This document shows positions 19,715 to 31,759 of a DNA stretch of 60,000 nucleotides, one piece after another. The stretch's first letter is position 1. Each line of letters begins with the position of its first letter. The DNA comes from Nymphaea colorata (lineage: Eukaryota; Streptophyta; Magnoliopsida; Nymphaeales; Nymphaeaceae). Below the pieces are notes generated by a model. That model was given only the letters and a program-made list of their open reading frames with translations. It did no database searches and was not told the origin of the DNA. The position numbers and the translations under genes are program-made. The stretch lies in the NCBI RefSeq assembly GCF_008831285.2, contig NC_045148.1, forward strand, positions 20,145,002 to 20,205,001, given 5' to 3'.

Positions 19715-21698
19715 TTCCTTGCCACGACCCAAATTTTTGACACCAAATATTTTTTTTTTGTATAATAATAATTGAAGCAACATTGAGTCATGACCAAAAT
19801 CAAATCAAATTCACTATATTAAAATAAAACACTTGAACCCAAACAACCAAAATAACCACAATGCCCAAAACCGATGCAGTGTCCAAATTACCAATGTCTG
19901 TCCATCACAAGCTTGAGGATGTCATTCCATAAGCCAAAACCTCTCAAAGACTACCTGTGAAGATAGAAAGATGGGTAAGAATTCCTCTGAGTATGGAAAA
20001 ATCCAACCATGAATGGAACATGGCCCAACAAAGTAAGATTTGATTTCGTCAAGCAAATACGTATGAGACCTTATAGTCAACAACCATAAGTACCCAAATC
20101 TTAATACACATTAGCATTACGACTCATTAACAAAAACGAGGTGTGCACAACCTCCAAATATTCTAAGACTTCCAACCATGGCTTATCATTACAATGGGTA
20201 TGGTTAGCTTGCCGAGCAATAACAGAAAACCCCATGGGCATAACTCACAGGTAGAACAAAATATATCTTCACCAGGCAATCCAACAGATCGAGGGTAACC
20301 TACAGTGAAGCTTCCTGAGATATCCCAGATTGCCGCTATAGCAGCATGGCCCCTCTAGGCACCCGGGTTGAGGGACCAGGAGATGCCTTGCTCTCCAACA
20401 ATAACAGCAAAATTTAGGGCCCTTGTGCCTCCCAATACCTGTGGGCCCTCCAGTGCAGACAGAGGAGTGTGTGACAATAGTGAGCTCACACGCACCACTA
20501 CCTCTCAGGATGAAACCAAACACTGGGCAAAACACAAGCTCGCACTTGCATAAACCAATGCATACACAGTCTATGTTTCGCCTACGAAATTCAAATGTGA
20601 GGGTTTATCATCACTATACATCGTCTATTACCTTTCATAGAAACCACCCTCAGGCTCGGTTTCTCAGACATAAACATAAGCTATTTTTCTAACTTAATTT
20701 AATGGAAACAAAGCAAAGTTGAACAACCATGAAACAACACAAGAATTATCACCTCCAAAAATATCAAATAATAATATAATCATCACTTATAAGCAAGAGA
20801 ATTATATTTTAAATTCTTAGAACGTAATTTTCTTCCTCTATTTTTTCGAATTTATTTTCAGAACCCTTGGTCAAAAAATTTAAGTAAAACTGAGGGTACT
20901 AACACATCGTTATCCACCAAAATTGCAAACAACTTCATGAAAACCCCCTATTGGGAAAATTTGAGAACTTAGAAGGTAGTATTTTGCAACTTCGTATGAA
21001 ATCTCTGGTTTTTATTGAAAAAAACTTTGGCAAACCCCTTTTTGAAGATGTTTTTAGTTGTGACAAAACTTTCTGAAAAATGTAACCACTTTTCTGATAA
21101 TTTTTCTAATAAGGTGGACCCATTTTAAAATTTTTGAAAATGAATGCAAGTTCATTTGAGCCGTAGACCTCTTTTCATTTCTCAAGGGCCTTTCTCTCTC
21201 TTCATGGGAGCACCTCCCTTTTTCCTCTTGTTCGCCCAGTAGTGGAGCCTCTATCAATCTCCAAAGAGAACGAAACCAGAGGGGGAGAGAGAGAGCTCTG
21301 TCTTCCTCCCGTGAGGCCCTGTGTTTGGGTCTACCACACTGCCGCCCACCGTCTGACCGACACCTCCATCCGCTGTCGCCGCCTGCCCTCGTTCTTCCAG
21401 CACTACCCTCGTGAGGGGATCACCTCCCAAAACCGGGAGCTTCAACAAGGTCTTCCTCATTCTCCCATTCCGCTGCGATAAGGAGGAACCGACAGAAAAA
21501 GAGGAACAATAGGAGGATTGATGTGTTCCCCTTTTTCCCCAAATTGCCTCTGTTACCATCCCGAAAGAGGAAACTCTTTCTTTCAGTCGGTCAAGCGACT
21601 GGTTCTGCTCGTCGGTAAAGCCTACTATATTTCCTTCCTTCCCTCATATTTTTGTGTTGATTTTACACTTGCTATATGTCGAGCAGGGCAGGCCTTGC

Positions 21699-22299
21699 CA
21701 GGCCTGGGCATCGGGCCGGCCCAGCCAGCCTGACGGGCCGGCCCAGCCAGCCCGACGGGCCGCTCAGCCCGACCCGGACCGGGTCGGGTCGCCCTCCTGC
21801 CCCTTTCCCCGCCCTCCCGTCGTGCTCTGATGGAGGAGGAGGGGGAGGGGGAGGAGATGAAGGAGGAGGGGGAGGGAGACGGAGGAGGAGGGAGAGGGAC
21901 AGGGAGAGGGAGAGGGGGAGAGGGAGACGGAGGAGGAGGGAGAGGGAGAGGGAGAGAGAGAGAGAGAGAGGGGGAGCAGAGAGGGAGAGGGGAAGTAGAG
22001 AGGGAGGGGGAGAGGGGAGCGGGAGAGAGGGAGAGGGGGAACGGGAGCAGAGAGGGAGAGGGGGAGCAGAGAGGGAGAGGGGGAGGGGGAGCGGGAGTCG
22101 GGAGTGGAGAGGGAGAGCGGGGAGTCGGGATTGGAGTGGAGAGGGAGAGGGAGGGGGAGTGGGGAGGGAATCGGGCCGGGCCGGGCAGGCCTATCGGGCC
22201 CGGGTCCGGCCCGGGCCAGGTTTTCGACGGCCAGGACCCGGGTCCGATAGGGCCGGGCCGGGCCAGCCCGGTGGTGGCCCAGCCCATTGCCCAGGCCTA
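21699..22299. mobile_element. Non-autonomous hAT-type MITE, 601 bp
   Basis: The left end is CAGGCCTGGGCATCGGGCC and the reversed right end TAGGCCTGGGCAATGGGCT, so the inverted repeat is (C/T)AGGCCTGGGCA. It is flanked by GGCCTTGC at 21691-21698 and 22300-22307, a perfect 8-bp duplication. The homologous LTR at 9504-12263 shows the uninterrupted site (minus strand, near 10330-10345, GCAGGCCTTTCCTCTG), which confirms the insertion. It has no transposase: GC-rich GGGCCGGGCC ends and a purine-rich middle. Confidence 0.9.
21833..22165. repeat. Polypurine GGGAGA/GGAGGA tract inside the MITE
   Basis: About 330 bases almost purely G and A on the plus strand (GGGAGAGGGAGAGGGGGAG variants). ORFs of 150-240 codons on both strands here, rich in Arg/Glu/Gly or Pro/Ser, are composition artefacts. 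G-runs could form G-quadruplexes. Confidence 0.85.
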
Positions 22300-23113
22300 G
22301 GCCTTGCTCTCTGTCGACATCATTCTGGACTGTTGCTTTCTCTTTTTTTTTTTGTACTTGGTTTGGAATGCTCTAATGCAGCCCTAATCTAATATATGCA
22401 TGCTCTGTTTTAAAATCGGATATATCATGCCTTACAATACATGGCTTTATCTAGCATGCTTTATTTCTAGAAAGTCTGAGATAATTAGATCTAAAAACAC
22501 CACATATCATTCCCATCGCACGACACATCACTCATGGATTCATCCCTAGATGTATAAATACGTAGATTCTCATGTATATGTATCTATAAGAAATAAAAAA
22601 TACATAGCCTTCATGATACATTCATAACTGAAAATCCCCATACTTTTGAAAATATGAGATAAATCCTTGGCAGCAACCCCTTTCTATGCTCTGATTCTTT
22701 TCCAGCAGCCACCAATCGAAAAAAGCAGAAATGAGGATCTTTTCCTCACTTTCTCCTTCTTTCTCTCAAACTCTCTATCGTCGAGCCTTCTCCTCTAAGA
22801 ATGCAGTAAAGGAATGGTTAATTGCTGTAAATTTAGGTTTAATAGCCCTTTTTCAAGCCTCCTAAAACTGCCATACGAGTTTTGCAGCCTTAATCAAGGT
22901 AGGAATTAATTTTTTTCAGTTTTTTTTCCCCCATTCCATTTACTCTTTGTAGTTACAACCTCGTCCCTTTCTTTCTATAAATATTTCCTTTATGATGAAA
23001 TAGACTGTTTGAGATGTTTTAGAAATCAATTAATCTACCATTTATAACTCTTCCCCAAATTAACGTTTGGGTTATTAAAGAAAAGAAGGAGAAATCGTGG
23101 GCTTTACATTCCT

Positions 23114-25820
23114 TGTGGAGTGCCTTAATATTATAATAAGCATCACCATCACCAATTCACCATCGAGGTGAAGAAGAAGGGTGAAATTGTGCTTCTTCTG
23201 TTCCTTTCCTTATCATGTTCATCATCACCTATTCTAATTACAGCTGAGGATGACGTAATAGTGTTCGATGCACCATTTGGAACCCTGGATGGATTACGAG
23301 ATGAGGGGGAAGCGCTGCCAGAGAAAAAAATATCCACCATAGTTTTCAGAAAGAGAATTTAAGTTCAGCATTTCAAGATCCCACGAAAAGCTGGAACCAG
23401 AACCAGATAACAGGTAGTAACTTTTTTTCAATAATAATAAATGAAAAAAAGAGCAGGTAAAGCCTCGTAACCAAGTCGGCAATAGCTACGTAGATGCTTC
23501 ATGTCCGCCAATTGCATGACTCCCTAAAGCTGCCCGGAGAAGCAGCTTTGTTCTTCATCTTCTGCAGGAAAGTCACCGTGACCGAGAAAAACAAAAACAA
23601 AGTAAGGAAAAGAACAACTGAGGGGCTGTCGACAGGATATCGGTTATTATTATATCTTAACAAAATATTTTAATAACTTGTTGGATATTAAGGTTGAGAA
23701 CATTTATTAGATAGTGTATAACTAAACAGCCTTATGTAGTAAGAAAATTATGCTAACTGACTCAGTGAACTAAGCAAGTCTTCATAAATAATGTACTTGT
23801 CTAATAGGAAATAGATCATGGCACTTTAATCAGTAAAAAATTCTTCAAATTTATTAATTTTTAGAAATATAAAAAAATTAATATTAACAAGTATGCTTAA
23901 TATGAAGAAAAAAAAGCAAAATGCATCGAAAATTAATCAATTAATCAAAGAATTGAAGGTTCTAGCTAGCTTAGTACGAGCTAATATTTAATAACTTGAT
24001 GAGTTCATATGATAGAAATAATTTCAATAATAGTAACAGTTTCATAGTTGCCACAAACACTATTTCATATTTAAAATCATTGTAGCTTTATTTGCCTTGG
24101 TAAAATTTAACTAAAATTAAATAATAAAAAATGTTGGTATTATAGCTCCATCCCTAGCTCCCAAACCTCTGCAAACACTGGAAGAAGCTATGTCTCCATA
24201 GCACTCCATCGAATATTGGAAGAATTCTTAAGCACCCAGATGGGTAAAATTTTATTTCTGAAAAAAATGAAAAAATATATGAAAATAAGATCGAATATTT
24301 AAGCATATTTGAAAAATAATTTTAAAAATGACATATAGTGCTGTTGGACGAGCCCCTGAAATATCAAATTTATCTGCTATGGAACGGACTTAGATTGTTC
24401 CATTCTAGTGTTGTTAAAATCGGGTCGAATTGCCAATTCGAATTTCCATGAAGTTGATTCAAAAGCTTCAAGCAATCAGCCGATTTTTTGTTAAATCAGG
24501 TAAATCACCTGTGAATCGGCCATTTCAGCTTGAACCAGTCCTCTTCAGTTTTGAAGTTCTGTTTCTAACACACTTTCTTACAAGGGACGGTACCATGTTT
24601 GGCAGAAGTGACTACTCTCCAGCTAGATTTGAGGAAAAAAAATGTTTTTGTTTCTTTACTAAAATGTTGGCATTAAAGAATTATATCAATTATTTCGGTC
24701 ATTTTAAGTAATTAATATTGCTCTTGTTCAAAGTGTGTGTTATGTTTACACTTTTTATACTATAAAAAAATTATTAAAAAAATATTGCTTGTAACCTCAT
24801 CCTCTGAACCACATGTTGCACGGGAGCTGTAAGTGTCGATTGATGGGAGAGCTCCTTAAATTATTGCTTTTGAACACATTTAAAACCAGATTTTGAGGGG
24901 TTCTTAGTAAAACCCAAAACCCGGGGATCACTTTTATACCCACAAATGTATGTAAAGGTTGAAACTACGATGGCAATAATTGCATGGTTGTTCACCATTC
25001 AACATTGCAGCAAGGAAATATTCACATATGGTGGAAAATTTAAACTTGAACAGGACATAGGGGTCTTGAGTTTTAGGCAGGCAGCATTCCAAAGTTCATC
25101 GCCCTAATACCAATTAGAAATGACCATGTACAAAATGTAAAGAAGCAAAACCAGATGAAAAGAGATCTGGTTGATGTCCGTAGCACGTTTGATCTTAAAT
25201 GTAGTTTTGTTGAATAAACAAAATGAGTAAAAAAACGAAAGGAATTTTCTTCTATCGGTTCTGCTTGGTTCAGATTGGCGTGCAAAAATTAGGCCAATAT
25301 GGAATCATTTCCTTTGCATGTTACCCCATTTCTTTATTTCTGGAAGCACGATTCAAACATCACAAATCCAACGAAGCACTAATTCGAACAGGACTAAGTT
25401 TGAACAGAGCATAATTTAATTGCATTCGAAACAAAATGGACATCGTTAAGGGATCATTCATCCGCATGAATTGCATCTCTTTTTTGTGGTAACTCCTGGT
25501 ACAACTAAATCTGTCAAGATTGAGGGCATCTCCGAGATGATTGTTTCTTTCTGTCTTCTTGTGAGACCCAACACCCATATCAAATTATGCAATGGGAGGA
25601 TTATCTATTCTTGGCACCGATTGCTTGTGACCTTCAGCTGATTCAACTATACAATCTTATCCTTTCATGATATAGGAAGCGCACCCTCCAGCAGGTTTGC
25701 GTCGAAACTGAATGTCAAATAAATCAATGGGCAGTTGCCTACTTTCCTTATAAGTCAATCACAAAGTTGGGATTCCTTATGACATGCATAGATTTGTCTC
25801 ACAAATAGAGATAACTAAAT
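23114..25820. other. Intergenic sequence, no gene identified
   Basis: AT-rich, especially 23640-24330. A plus-strand frame at 23168-23362 has a hydrophobic start (IVLLLFLSLSCSSSPILITA) but no family match and no supporting exons. Frames at 24430-24711 and 25073-25285 likewise resemble nothing known to me. The final five bases before 25826 (CCATG) are the left target-site copy of the large gypsy element. Confidence 0.45.
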
Positions 25821-25997
25821 CCATGTGTTAACACCCCAAATTTTTCCACATCAAAATTGAAGCGATGTGAAAATTTCACAAAAGAATTGTGAAAATTTGC
25901 AATTTCAAAGCCAATTTCGAATCTAAAGAACAATTAGATTCAAATCGTGAATTTAACCCGAGACACGTATCCCAATGCAGGATTAAGAGTCCAAATC

Positions 25998-26101
25998 CAA
26001 TTGCAAATGTCATTTGAAATTCAAACCCAATTGCAAATGTCATTTGAAATCCAAATCCAATTGCAAATGTCATTTGAAATTCAAATCCAATTGCAAAATG
26101 C
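25998..26101 (+). repeat. 30-bp tandem repeat inside the LTR
   Basis: The unit CCAATTGCAAATGTCATTTG plus ten bases occurs three times and then partially. The right outer LTR and the left partial LTR (near 38965 and 53918) have one unit fewer. This difference helps to pair the LTR copies. Confidence 0.9.
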
Positions 26102-27264
26102 AAATTTTGACTTAGATCCAAGAATTGGATCTAATTCAGTCTAGAATGCTACGTGGGACCCACATGTGGGCCCCACCTAGCACGTGTGGTCAAGAGCCCC
26201 CCAGGGGCCACACCCCCTCCATGTCAAAAAAAATAATAAATAAATATTTTCTCTCAAATTAATTGAAGAAAAGTCATTTTCAAGAAGAAATAAAGGAGAA
26301 ACCTAGGAAAAGAGAGACATTTATGTCTCTCTCTCTTCTTTAACCAGGTCCTCCTTAAAGAAAAAAAATCATTTTAAGGAAGCAATTACTAGACTGGTCA
26401 AACTCACCTAACCTACTTAATCGATGTAGGTTTGACCCGGGTGCACTCAAATGTGGTGCCAATTCCAGCTAGGTTCGGTCACCACGGGCTCAACACAGTC
26501 AAAACGTAAGTCTGTCTCATGATCCAATTAATGGACGAAAATAGACTTTGATCGAACCAAACCCACTTTGACTAAACTCAGTCAAAGTACAATTTAGCTC
26601 AATTAAGAGCTTTCTTGACCCAAATTTATCAAATTACCTCAAATAAAGTCAAACTACTCGCAAATGAGCTTTGACTTTGGTCAATTGGTCGAAATTGATC
26701 AATTTGGACAATTTTGCCCTTCTGCGGTCAACTTAAGATTAAAAAGCCTAAATTGGTTTATGAAAGGCAAATAAACATTTGAATTTGTCAAATGCATGAA
26801 TCAAATACCAAATTTAAATTGAATTTCTCAAGTGAAAGTTTGATTCAGTTGAAATCCATTTTCAATCAAGTTTTGGACGAAAATACCCTTTTCGAACCAA
26901 ATTTGATAAAATTTTTGAATTTTATTAAAATTTAAATTGAATTATGATAATTCAATGGCATTTGGAGCTTAGTAACTAGGTTTTAACGTTACAAGCTCGA
27001 TTTCAAACAAAAAATAAATAAATAGTACAAAATAAGGGCAAAACCCTATGCAAGGGCATTTTCATCCAAAATTTTGGTCAAGATGGTTACCTAGGTCTGA
27101 ACCCATGTTGACCAAACCTGGCCCAGCCCACCTAGCTCGTGGAAATGGGCTGAGAAATGGTCAATTAGAGCCTTTAAAGCCTATTTAACTCATTTTACAA
27201 GTCCCCAAGGTCTTAAGCAAGTTCCCAAGGTGAGTTAAGAAGGTGGTTGAACCCACCTCCTCCT

Positions 27265-27274
27265 CTATATAAAC
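27265..27274 (+). promoter_or_regulatory. LTR TATA box
   Basis: CTATATAAAC, preceded by pyrimidine-rich sequence and followed by CTCCCTTTGGCC. It is conserved in all four LTR pieces (about 40190, 42211 and 55151), and is the likely core promoter for the element's transcript. Confidence 0.7.
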
Positions 27275-29494
27275 CTCCCTTTGGCCACCAAGGGGGAGGG
27301 CGAATTTTGGAGCATTCTATCAAATTGCTGCAGCCAAGGAGCTAGGAGGGAGAAGCCAAGGAAGAGAGAAGAGGTTCGTCCAAGCTCTCTTCCCCTTTTT
27401 CTCCCATTCTCTTCTTCACTTTCTTCTATTCTCCCCATTGATTTTGCTAAGTTAGGGTGCTTAAGTGAACCCTTAGGATTTTCGTGGTGAGAAGCCCTCT
27501 TTAGCACTCCAAATTCCAGCAAGCAAGCTATTTCTTATTCTAGCTTTGCTAAGCTTGAATCTACGGTTGGATTCTTGCTTAGGATTGCTTGAGTTAGAAA
27601 ACAAGTGAAGACGAAGGACAAACATCACCGCAAGGTAGGTGATCTTAACTCACTTCTCTTCTACTTTAGCTTATTGTTGATTTATTTTAATTCCAGCAAT
27701 TCATGGGAATGTTTACTTTCATTTGCTTACGGCTGGGAATGATGTCCAGCTAAGGGGAATCTACGCTTCAATGTACATGTTAATGCATAATGCATACATA
27801 TGTCGGTTTTTCTTAAATATGAACCTAAGTATCAAATTTTGAAATGGGCCCCAAGGCCACGTCCCTTTCAAAGGAACCAACTTAATACCATTTTGAACTC
27901 CCTACCATGAGAGAATCCCACGGTGAGAGAGTGATTTTGCTGCACCATGTATGATGAAAATGTCTATAAGGGATGGATACGTTTTTATGAATGTGATCCA
28001 CCCTTGCATGGCGAAATGATGGACGAATAAGCTTGAGCATTGTTTTATTTTTTTTCTTATTCACAGTCATTTTGATTCATGTCTTTCAATTTAATTGATC
28101 AAGGGTAGTTGGAAAGATTTGAAACAAGTTTTCAATCTTCCTACATAAAAGAACCTAGCCATGAATCATCATGATTCATGAGTCATGCGGTCCCTTGATA
28201 AAATTTCATTTTGAAGAGTAAGGTATGTATATATATATATATGTTGTTATAATTATACATACATGTGTCCAATCTCTTGTTGAAAATCATTTTTCTTCAA
28301 TTAAAATCAGGTTGGAATACGTTTCCAAACTGGTTTTTAAGAAGGATGATCGTTTTGATTGATTTTCATAGTGCAAGGCTATGAAATCATTTTCATTTCA
28401 TTTTTACTTAATTTCAGCAAACCCATACGTAAGATGTATGTATGTTGTTGAAATCAGACCATGTTTCATAGGAATTGGTTTAAGAATATCAAAATTTACA
28501 TGTTTGAAATATCAACCATCCTAGAATCATCCAAAGGAGTTGATGATTTCATTACTACGAAATATGGAATTTGAATAGATTTGAAAAACTGATTGTTTCT
28601 ATCTAAGAAACAAGTCCTTATTGGAATCAATGTCCACAATTTTCAGCTATTTAAATCAATATATGGTCTGATTTTTAGCTATTTTGAGACAAAAGTGGAC
28701 GTCATCCATTTCAAAGATTGAACTTGACATCATTTATATATTTTCATCATTTTGATAATTTTATGTCAAGCCTCAAGCTTATGGACTATATCTCTAATTC
28801 ATGTGCTTAATCATATAATGAGCACATATAGAGCAAGTCCTATATTCTAATCAATCTTCATGCATAGATTGTATGACGTGCAATATGGATTTTGAGAGAT
28901 TATGAGAGAGTGAAGAATGTATGTTTCATATGAATGAATCTTGAGGAATTATGAGAGAGTGAAGAATGAATATTCCATATAGTTTCCCTTCTCGTTTCAT
29001 GCATTCACTTTCACTCAAAATCAATAGCACAACATACACATTCTCAAGAAATTAAGTGTTTCAAATTTGAGTTGCAAAAAGTGACCAAGTCATATTGCAT
29101 TGAGAATTTGTAAACCTCACTTAACTTCAAAAGAAAACACAAGCAATGCATTCATAATCTTTTGGCCAAAGTGCATTTGAAAAACAACATATTTTCTAAC
29201 AATTTGGAACCTATGTTCTTTCAAAAGAATGAATTCTACAAATCACATGATTTGACAAAAGAAGAGTTCAAAATCAATTTTGATCATAAGATGATCATCA
29301 TCATCTAGAGTTCACAACAAAGAACTCAATTCCAAATTTTCAAAATCCTCAAGAATTATGTGTTTCAAATAACACCAAAACAAAGGTTTTTAAATCAACT
29401 TGAAAACCCCCAATATTCAAATTCATTTATTCAAAAAATGAATTTCGGTTCTTGAATCAAAAAGCCTCAATGCATAAGCATATAGGATTTGCAT

Positions 29495-29660
29495 CAATAA
29501 CTCGTATATGATCCAAATGATCCTTAGTCCTTGGTCTAATTACCCCTGTTAAAGGCGGCAAGAACGGTTGGACCTCGTACCGATGGGCACAACCGGTGGG
29601 ACCCGTCATTGTTTGTCTAAGGACTTATTTGGATCATATATGAGTTATTTTCACCAATGT
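29495..29660. repeat. Imperfect inverted repeat at the LTR/internal junction
   Basis: AATAACTCGTATATGATCCA near 29498 and, inverted, near 29655 (TGGATCATATATGAGTTATT). The arms are about 40 bases with several differences, and the loop holds GTACCGATGGGCACAACCGG. It is repeated at about 44432-44597. Only the left arm exists in the right outer LTR. Confidence 0.75.
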
Positions 29661-30433
29661 CGGACATCAATTGCACAAAAATTTTTTTCGCAAAAATGCA
29701 TACCGACATCATGTAGTGTACATTGAGGAGATTTCATGAACCTCTTTCATTTCAATTTATCCTACCCCTCCTCAATTTAAGGATTGTATGCAGCCCATGT
29801 ATGCTCTCAAAATTTCAAATCTATCTCTTAGGAATGTATGCAATAGAGCCATCTATTTTGCATCTTCTCATGAATTTTGAAAAACAAATCCTTACCTATA
29901 TCATATCCCGGTCATCATGTTGCCGGGCTATTTCTAGGACATTACTCCAAGATATAGCCTTACAACTGGACCACCTAATTGGACTGAGAAGTCCCCCCAT
30001 TAGTACCGAAACAGACAATAGTCCCGGTATATCGATGGGTGAACAAGGAGAAATGGAGAGCCCAAATCTAGAAAACCCTTGGAGGAGTCTATGCCAGTAC
30101 CATAAATTTGGTATATAGGTATACCATAAATTTTGGATAAATAAAGAACCATTTACCTATTTATTTTCCATAGGTTCCAAAACCAATTTTCAAAATAATG
30201 CATATAGGCAAGAGTCCTAGGAATTGCATTATCAATTTTTCATTAACTGTTTGTTTGGATGCATGTGATGTTTTACTTTACCTCTAAGTCTATGTCGAAA
30301 CCCAATGTCAAAACTCTTCTCGAGTCTCTATTGGGTCAATCCATGTCAAAGTCTAATACCTTCTCTTGTCTAGATGGACTCAGAAAGTATCTTCCCATAT
30401 GACCACATCCTATTCGGGTCATGTCAAGGCTGA
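29589..30433. other. 5' internal region of copy 1, no certain gene
   Basis: Contains an open frame of 131 codons (29723-30118) with no recognised similarity, identical in copy 2 (44660-45055). It is probably untranslated leader. No primer-binding site complementary to a known plant tRNA end was recognised. Confidence 0.4.
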
Positions 30434-31586
30434 TCCGGACTTCGCATCATCCCAAGTGGAGTCTACCTACCTCAGTGGTATCTTTCATGGTACCCAACTT
30501 TTCGGTGTATGTTCCCGGATCACTTAGAGGATTGCGGTCTTGAAGATGCAGTCAGTCTTGCCATACAACCTATCAATGGCAATCTAATCCATGCAATTGC
30601 TGAAAGATGGAACCCAAGGACCAACACATTCTGGTTTCCATGGGATGAAATGACAATCACTCTTGATGAGTTCTCCAACATTATGGGTTTTCCAGAACCA
30701 AAAGGTGACCCAAGAGGTCCAATTGAAGACCAGTTCCTTGTAAAAACAAGGTCAAGTCAAAACTCTAGAAGTGATTCGTAAACTCACAGGGAAAAGGAGT
30801 TGGCCTTTTCTAGAGAAAGATGGACATCAATACCTTCAACTACAAGAGCTTGGTGAAATATACTCCCAATTTGTCAACCCTGCGTCACTATCTAGAAGTG
30901 TTGCAGACAAGCACAAAAACTCCATGGTGACTTGTACCGTGGGTCTTATCTTCTTCAATAATGAATAACACATAATGGATTTCCGCATAGCTCGCCTCTT
31001 CAGAAAATGGGGGCATGTCAAAGTCTGTCACATTTCCATAGCAATGGCAGCCTTGGCATTCCTTTACAGAGGGTTGGCCAAATTTTCAATTGGAGATGCA
31101 GACTCGATAGAAGGATGTGTCTTTGCACTGCAAGCATGGTTCTACAAACATGTGGGGCCACAATCATGTCATTTTCAAAACACAGACGGTCAGTTATCCA
31201 GTATGGAGCACTACCGCAGAAAGATGGAGGAAGTTGATGACTCCACCATCATTTGGGACTTCTTTGATCGAGAGGTCATCAAGTCAAGATACACTTACAA
31301 CCCAGTCAGAGGAAGTTTGCTATTGGGACCGTTTTTCATAATCAAATATCATCCAGAGCGTTGCCTCAGGCAATTCTCACTGCGTCAGAGGAAGGCATAT
31401 CCAATTGAGTCGGAAGGAGCCATTGTGGAGTGTGAACTAGACACTGAAGAGTGGTCCGAGATATACACCTATGCCCAGCAATGTTGGGAATCATTTGCTC
31501 ACTTGTATCTTGTCCTTGGTCCAGGAATGGGTCCCGAATATGTAAAATGGTGGGATGAAGTCCGCCCATCTATCCTTCTGTCCTAG
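30434..31586 (+). pseudogene. Plant-mobile-domain ORF, copy 1
   Basis: Identical as far as I can see to the ORF at 45371-46523 (constant offset of 14937), including the same frameshift near 30753 and the same in-frame TAA at 30966-30968. Function and domain reading are given under the second copy. Confidence 0.75.
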
Positions 31587-31759
31587 ATTGTCATGTTTAG
31601 TTCATTGTCATTAAGCCAAAATTTGTCAAGTTATATTAAACTTTGTCAAGTTTTGTCATTCTCATCTTTCTTTCAATGTGCAATCAAAATTTGTCATCTC
31701 TCATCAATTCACATTCTAACATTTTCAATTTTTCTTCTTGCAAGGTGAACATCCGCTTT

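Larger units (their letters stand above)
19720..23108 (-). mobile_element. Solo LTR, Tekay/Del-like, with nested MITE
   Basis: On the minus strand it starts TGTAAAGCCCACGA (23108) and ends GGGTCGTGGCA (19720). It is flanked on both sides by TTCCT (19715-19719 and 23109-23113), a perfect 5-bp target duplication, so this is a complete solo LTR left by recombination between two LTRs. Removing the nested 601-bp element and its extra 8 bases leaves 2780 bp, close to the 2760 bp of the plus-strand relative at 9504-12263. The two copies can be followed against each other throughout. No primer-binding site or internal sequence adjoins. Confidence 0.93.
25826..29588 (+). repeat. Left outer LTR of the Tat-type element
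   Basis: Matches the right outer LTR (53747-57540) from its first base to CGATGGGC at 29588. The right LTR then has 100 further bases ending GGGTGCGAACA, but here a different sequence follows (ACAACCGGTGGGACCC). The true LTR end and primer-binding site are therefore not visible on this side. Confidence 0.85.

Noticed and set aside
21625-22392. ORFs of 156-238 codons rich in Arg/Gly/Glu or Pro/Ser
   Set aside because: They lie inside the GA-rich core of the MITE and exist in several frames at once.
23168-23362. Short ORF with signal-peptide-like start
   Set aside because: Only 64 codons, no match to a family and no neighbouring exon.
25998-26101. Regular 30-bp repeats resembling a CRISPR array
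   Set aside because: Direct tandem units without spacers, in a plant LTR; copy number varies among the LTRs.
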